Of a DNA stretch of 64,000 bases, positions 63,643-64,000 are shown piece after piece. The notes beneath the pieces are model-generated. The model was not told the DNA's origin. It saw nothing but the letters and a program-made list of their open reading frames with translations, and searched no databases. Source of the stretch: Blastobasis lacticolella (Eukaryota; Arthropoda; Insecta; Lepidoptera; Blastobasidae). The DNA is taken from NCBI GenBank assembly GCA_905147135.1, contig LR990044.1:18421622-18485621 (forward strand). Reading direction: 5' to 3'. The stretch's first letter is position 1, and each line of letters opens with the position of its first letter. The translations under genes and the position numbers were made by a program.

Positions 63643-64000
63643 ATTATATGTATATATCCTATATACCTATTCCAGAATGATACCCTATAAAATAAGCGAA
63701 AAGCTCACAACAATCTACAGCGTCCACTAACATCGGATGAGTCTGCTATAGGTAATCTTCGCACTTAGCGAGCAGATAGGATATCCCTTTGCAGAAATAT
63801 TTCATGAAAAAGAAACTGCTGCAGCCCAATTTCGGAGGTTCGCCTACCTCTATGCAACACTCAGACGTCAGAACAACGTCAGAAGAAACGTTAAGAAAAT
63901 ACTTATTTCTACTTAATCTGTTAATTTTAAGTTTTTTGAATGTGTTTTGGACCAAATGAATATACGTCTATGTCTATTTATGGGTTTCTTGAAACCGAGA
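63643..64000 (+). other. Unassigned; possible decayed retroelement frame
   Basis: A plus frame around 63780-63915 reads EKETAAAQFRRFAYLYATLR and then RRNVKKILIST before a stop. It looks protein-like, but I recognise no family. The window ends here. Confidence 0.25.

Noticed and set aside
1..64000. CRISPR array, bacterial operon, prophage or restriction system
   Set aside because: The window has none of the features of bacterial DNA: no dense coding, no ribosome-binding sites, and no evenly spaced identical repeats with unique spacers.

Overview
The window is nuclear DNA from an insect, almost certainly a moth or butterfly (Lepidoptera). The evidence is the repeat content: tRNA-derived and 5S-like SINEs, 5'-truncated RTE and other non-LTR retrotransposons, and many copies of 3'-end modules typical of lepidopteran genomes. 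I found no complete host protein-coding gene, no rRNA gene, no functional tRNA gene and no CRISPR array. It reads as a gene-poor intergenic or intronic stretch. The few exon-like segments I list are weak candidates.

Repeat families are given local labels. A = non-LTR LINE with a jockey/CR1-like C-terminus and poly(A) tail. B, D-RT, E = other LINE C-termini. RTE = RTE-clade LINE. C = short module related to the A tail. D, G, H, K = dispersed modules of uncertain class. S1 and S2 = tRNA-derived SINEs. V = SINE with a 5S-rRNA-like head. P1 and M1 = unidentified family and MITE family.

Layout. 1-1990: a diverged tandem repeat split by a 1,084-bp non-autonomous hAT element with 8-bp target duplications. 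2530-3251: an A-LINE tail and a 5'-truncated RTE copy with an 11-bp target duplication. 3.6-13 kb: mixed repeats, including an inverted S1 pair, two minisatellites, a palindrome cluster, a 5S-like SINE and a 398-bp inverted-repeat element. 13-27 kb: a weak exon candidate, a short palindromic element, a 390-bp foldback element, an M1 MITE, a 4 x 30-bp minisatellite, hairpins, a CpG-rich patch with YY1- and ETS-like motifs, and a 263-bp MITE flanked by TA. 27-39.7 kb: LINE remnants, a paired PBS-like motif and dispersed modules.

The largest structure is a tandem segmental duplication, 39776-45515 and 45516-51897. It joins at a GATC shared by both breakpoints, one of which lies inside a D-family repeat. 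The right-hand unit carries a 184-bp MITE and a 381-bp LINE fragment that the left-hand unit lacks, so the left unit preserves both empty sites. From 52 kb to the end there are more LINE and SINE remnants, with two S2 insertions flanked by 17-bp and 16-bp target duplications, a second RTE copy (10-bp target duplication) and a 417-bp hAT-type MITE (8-bp target duplication).

Nothing here forms an operon or a pathway. The biology is transposon insertion, nesting and decay plus one local duplication.
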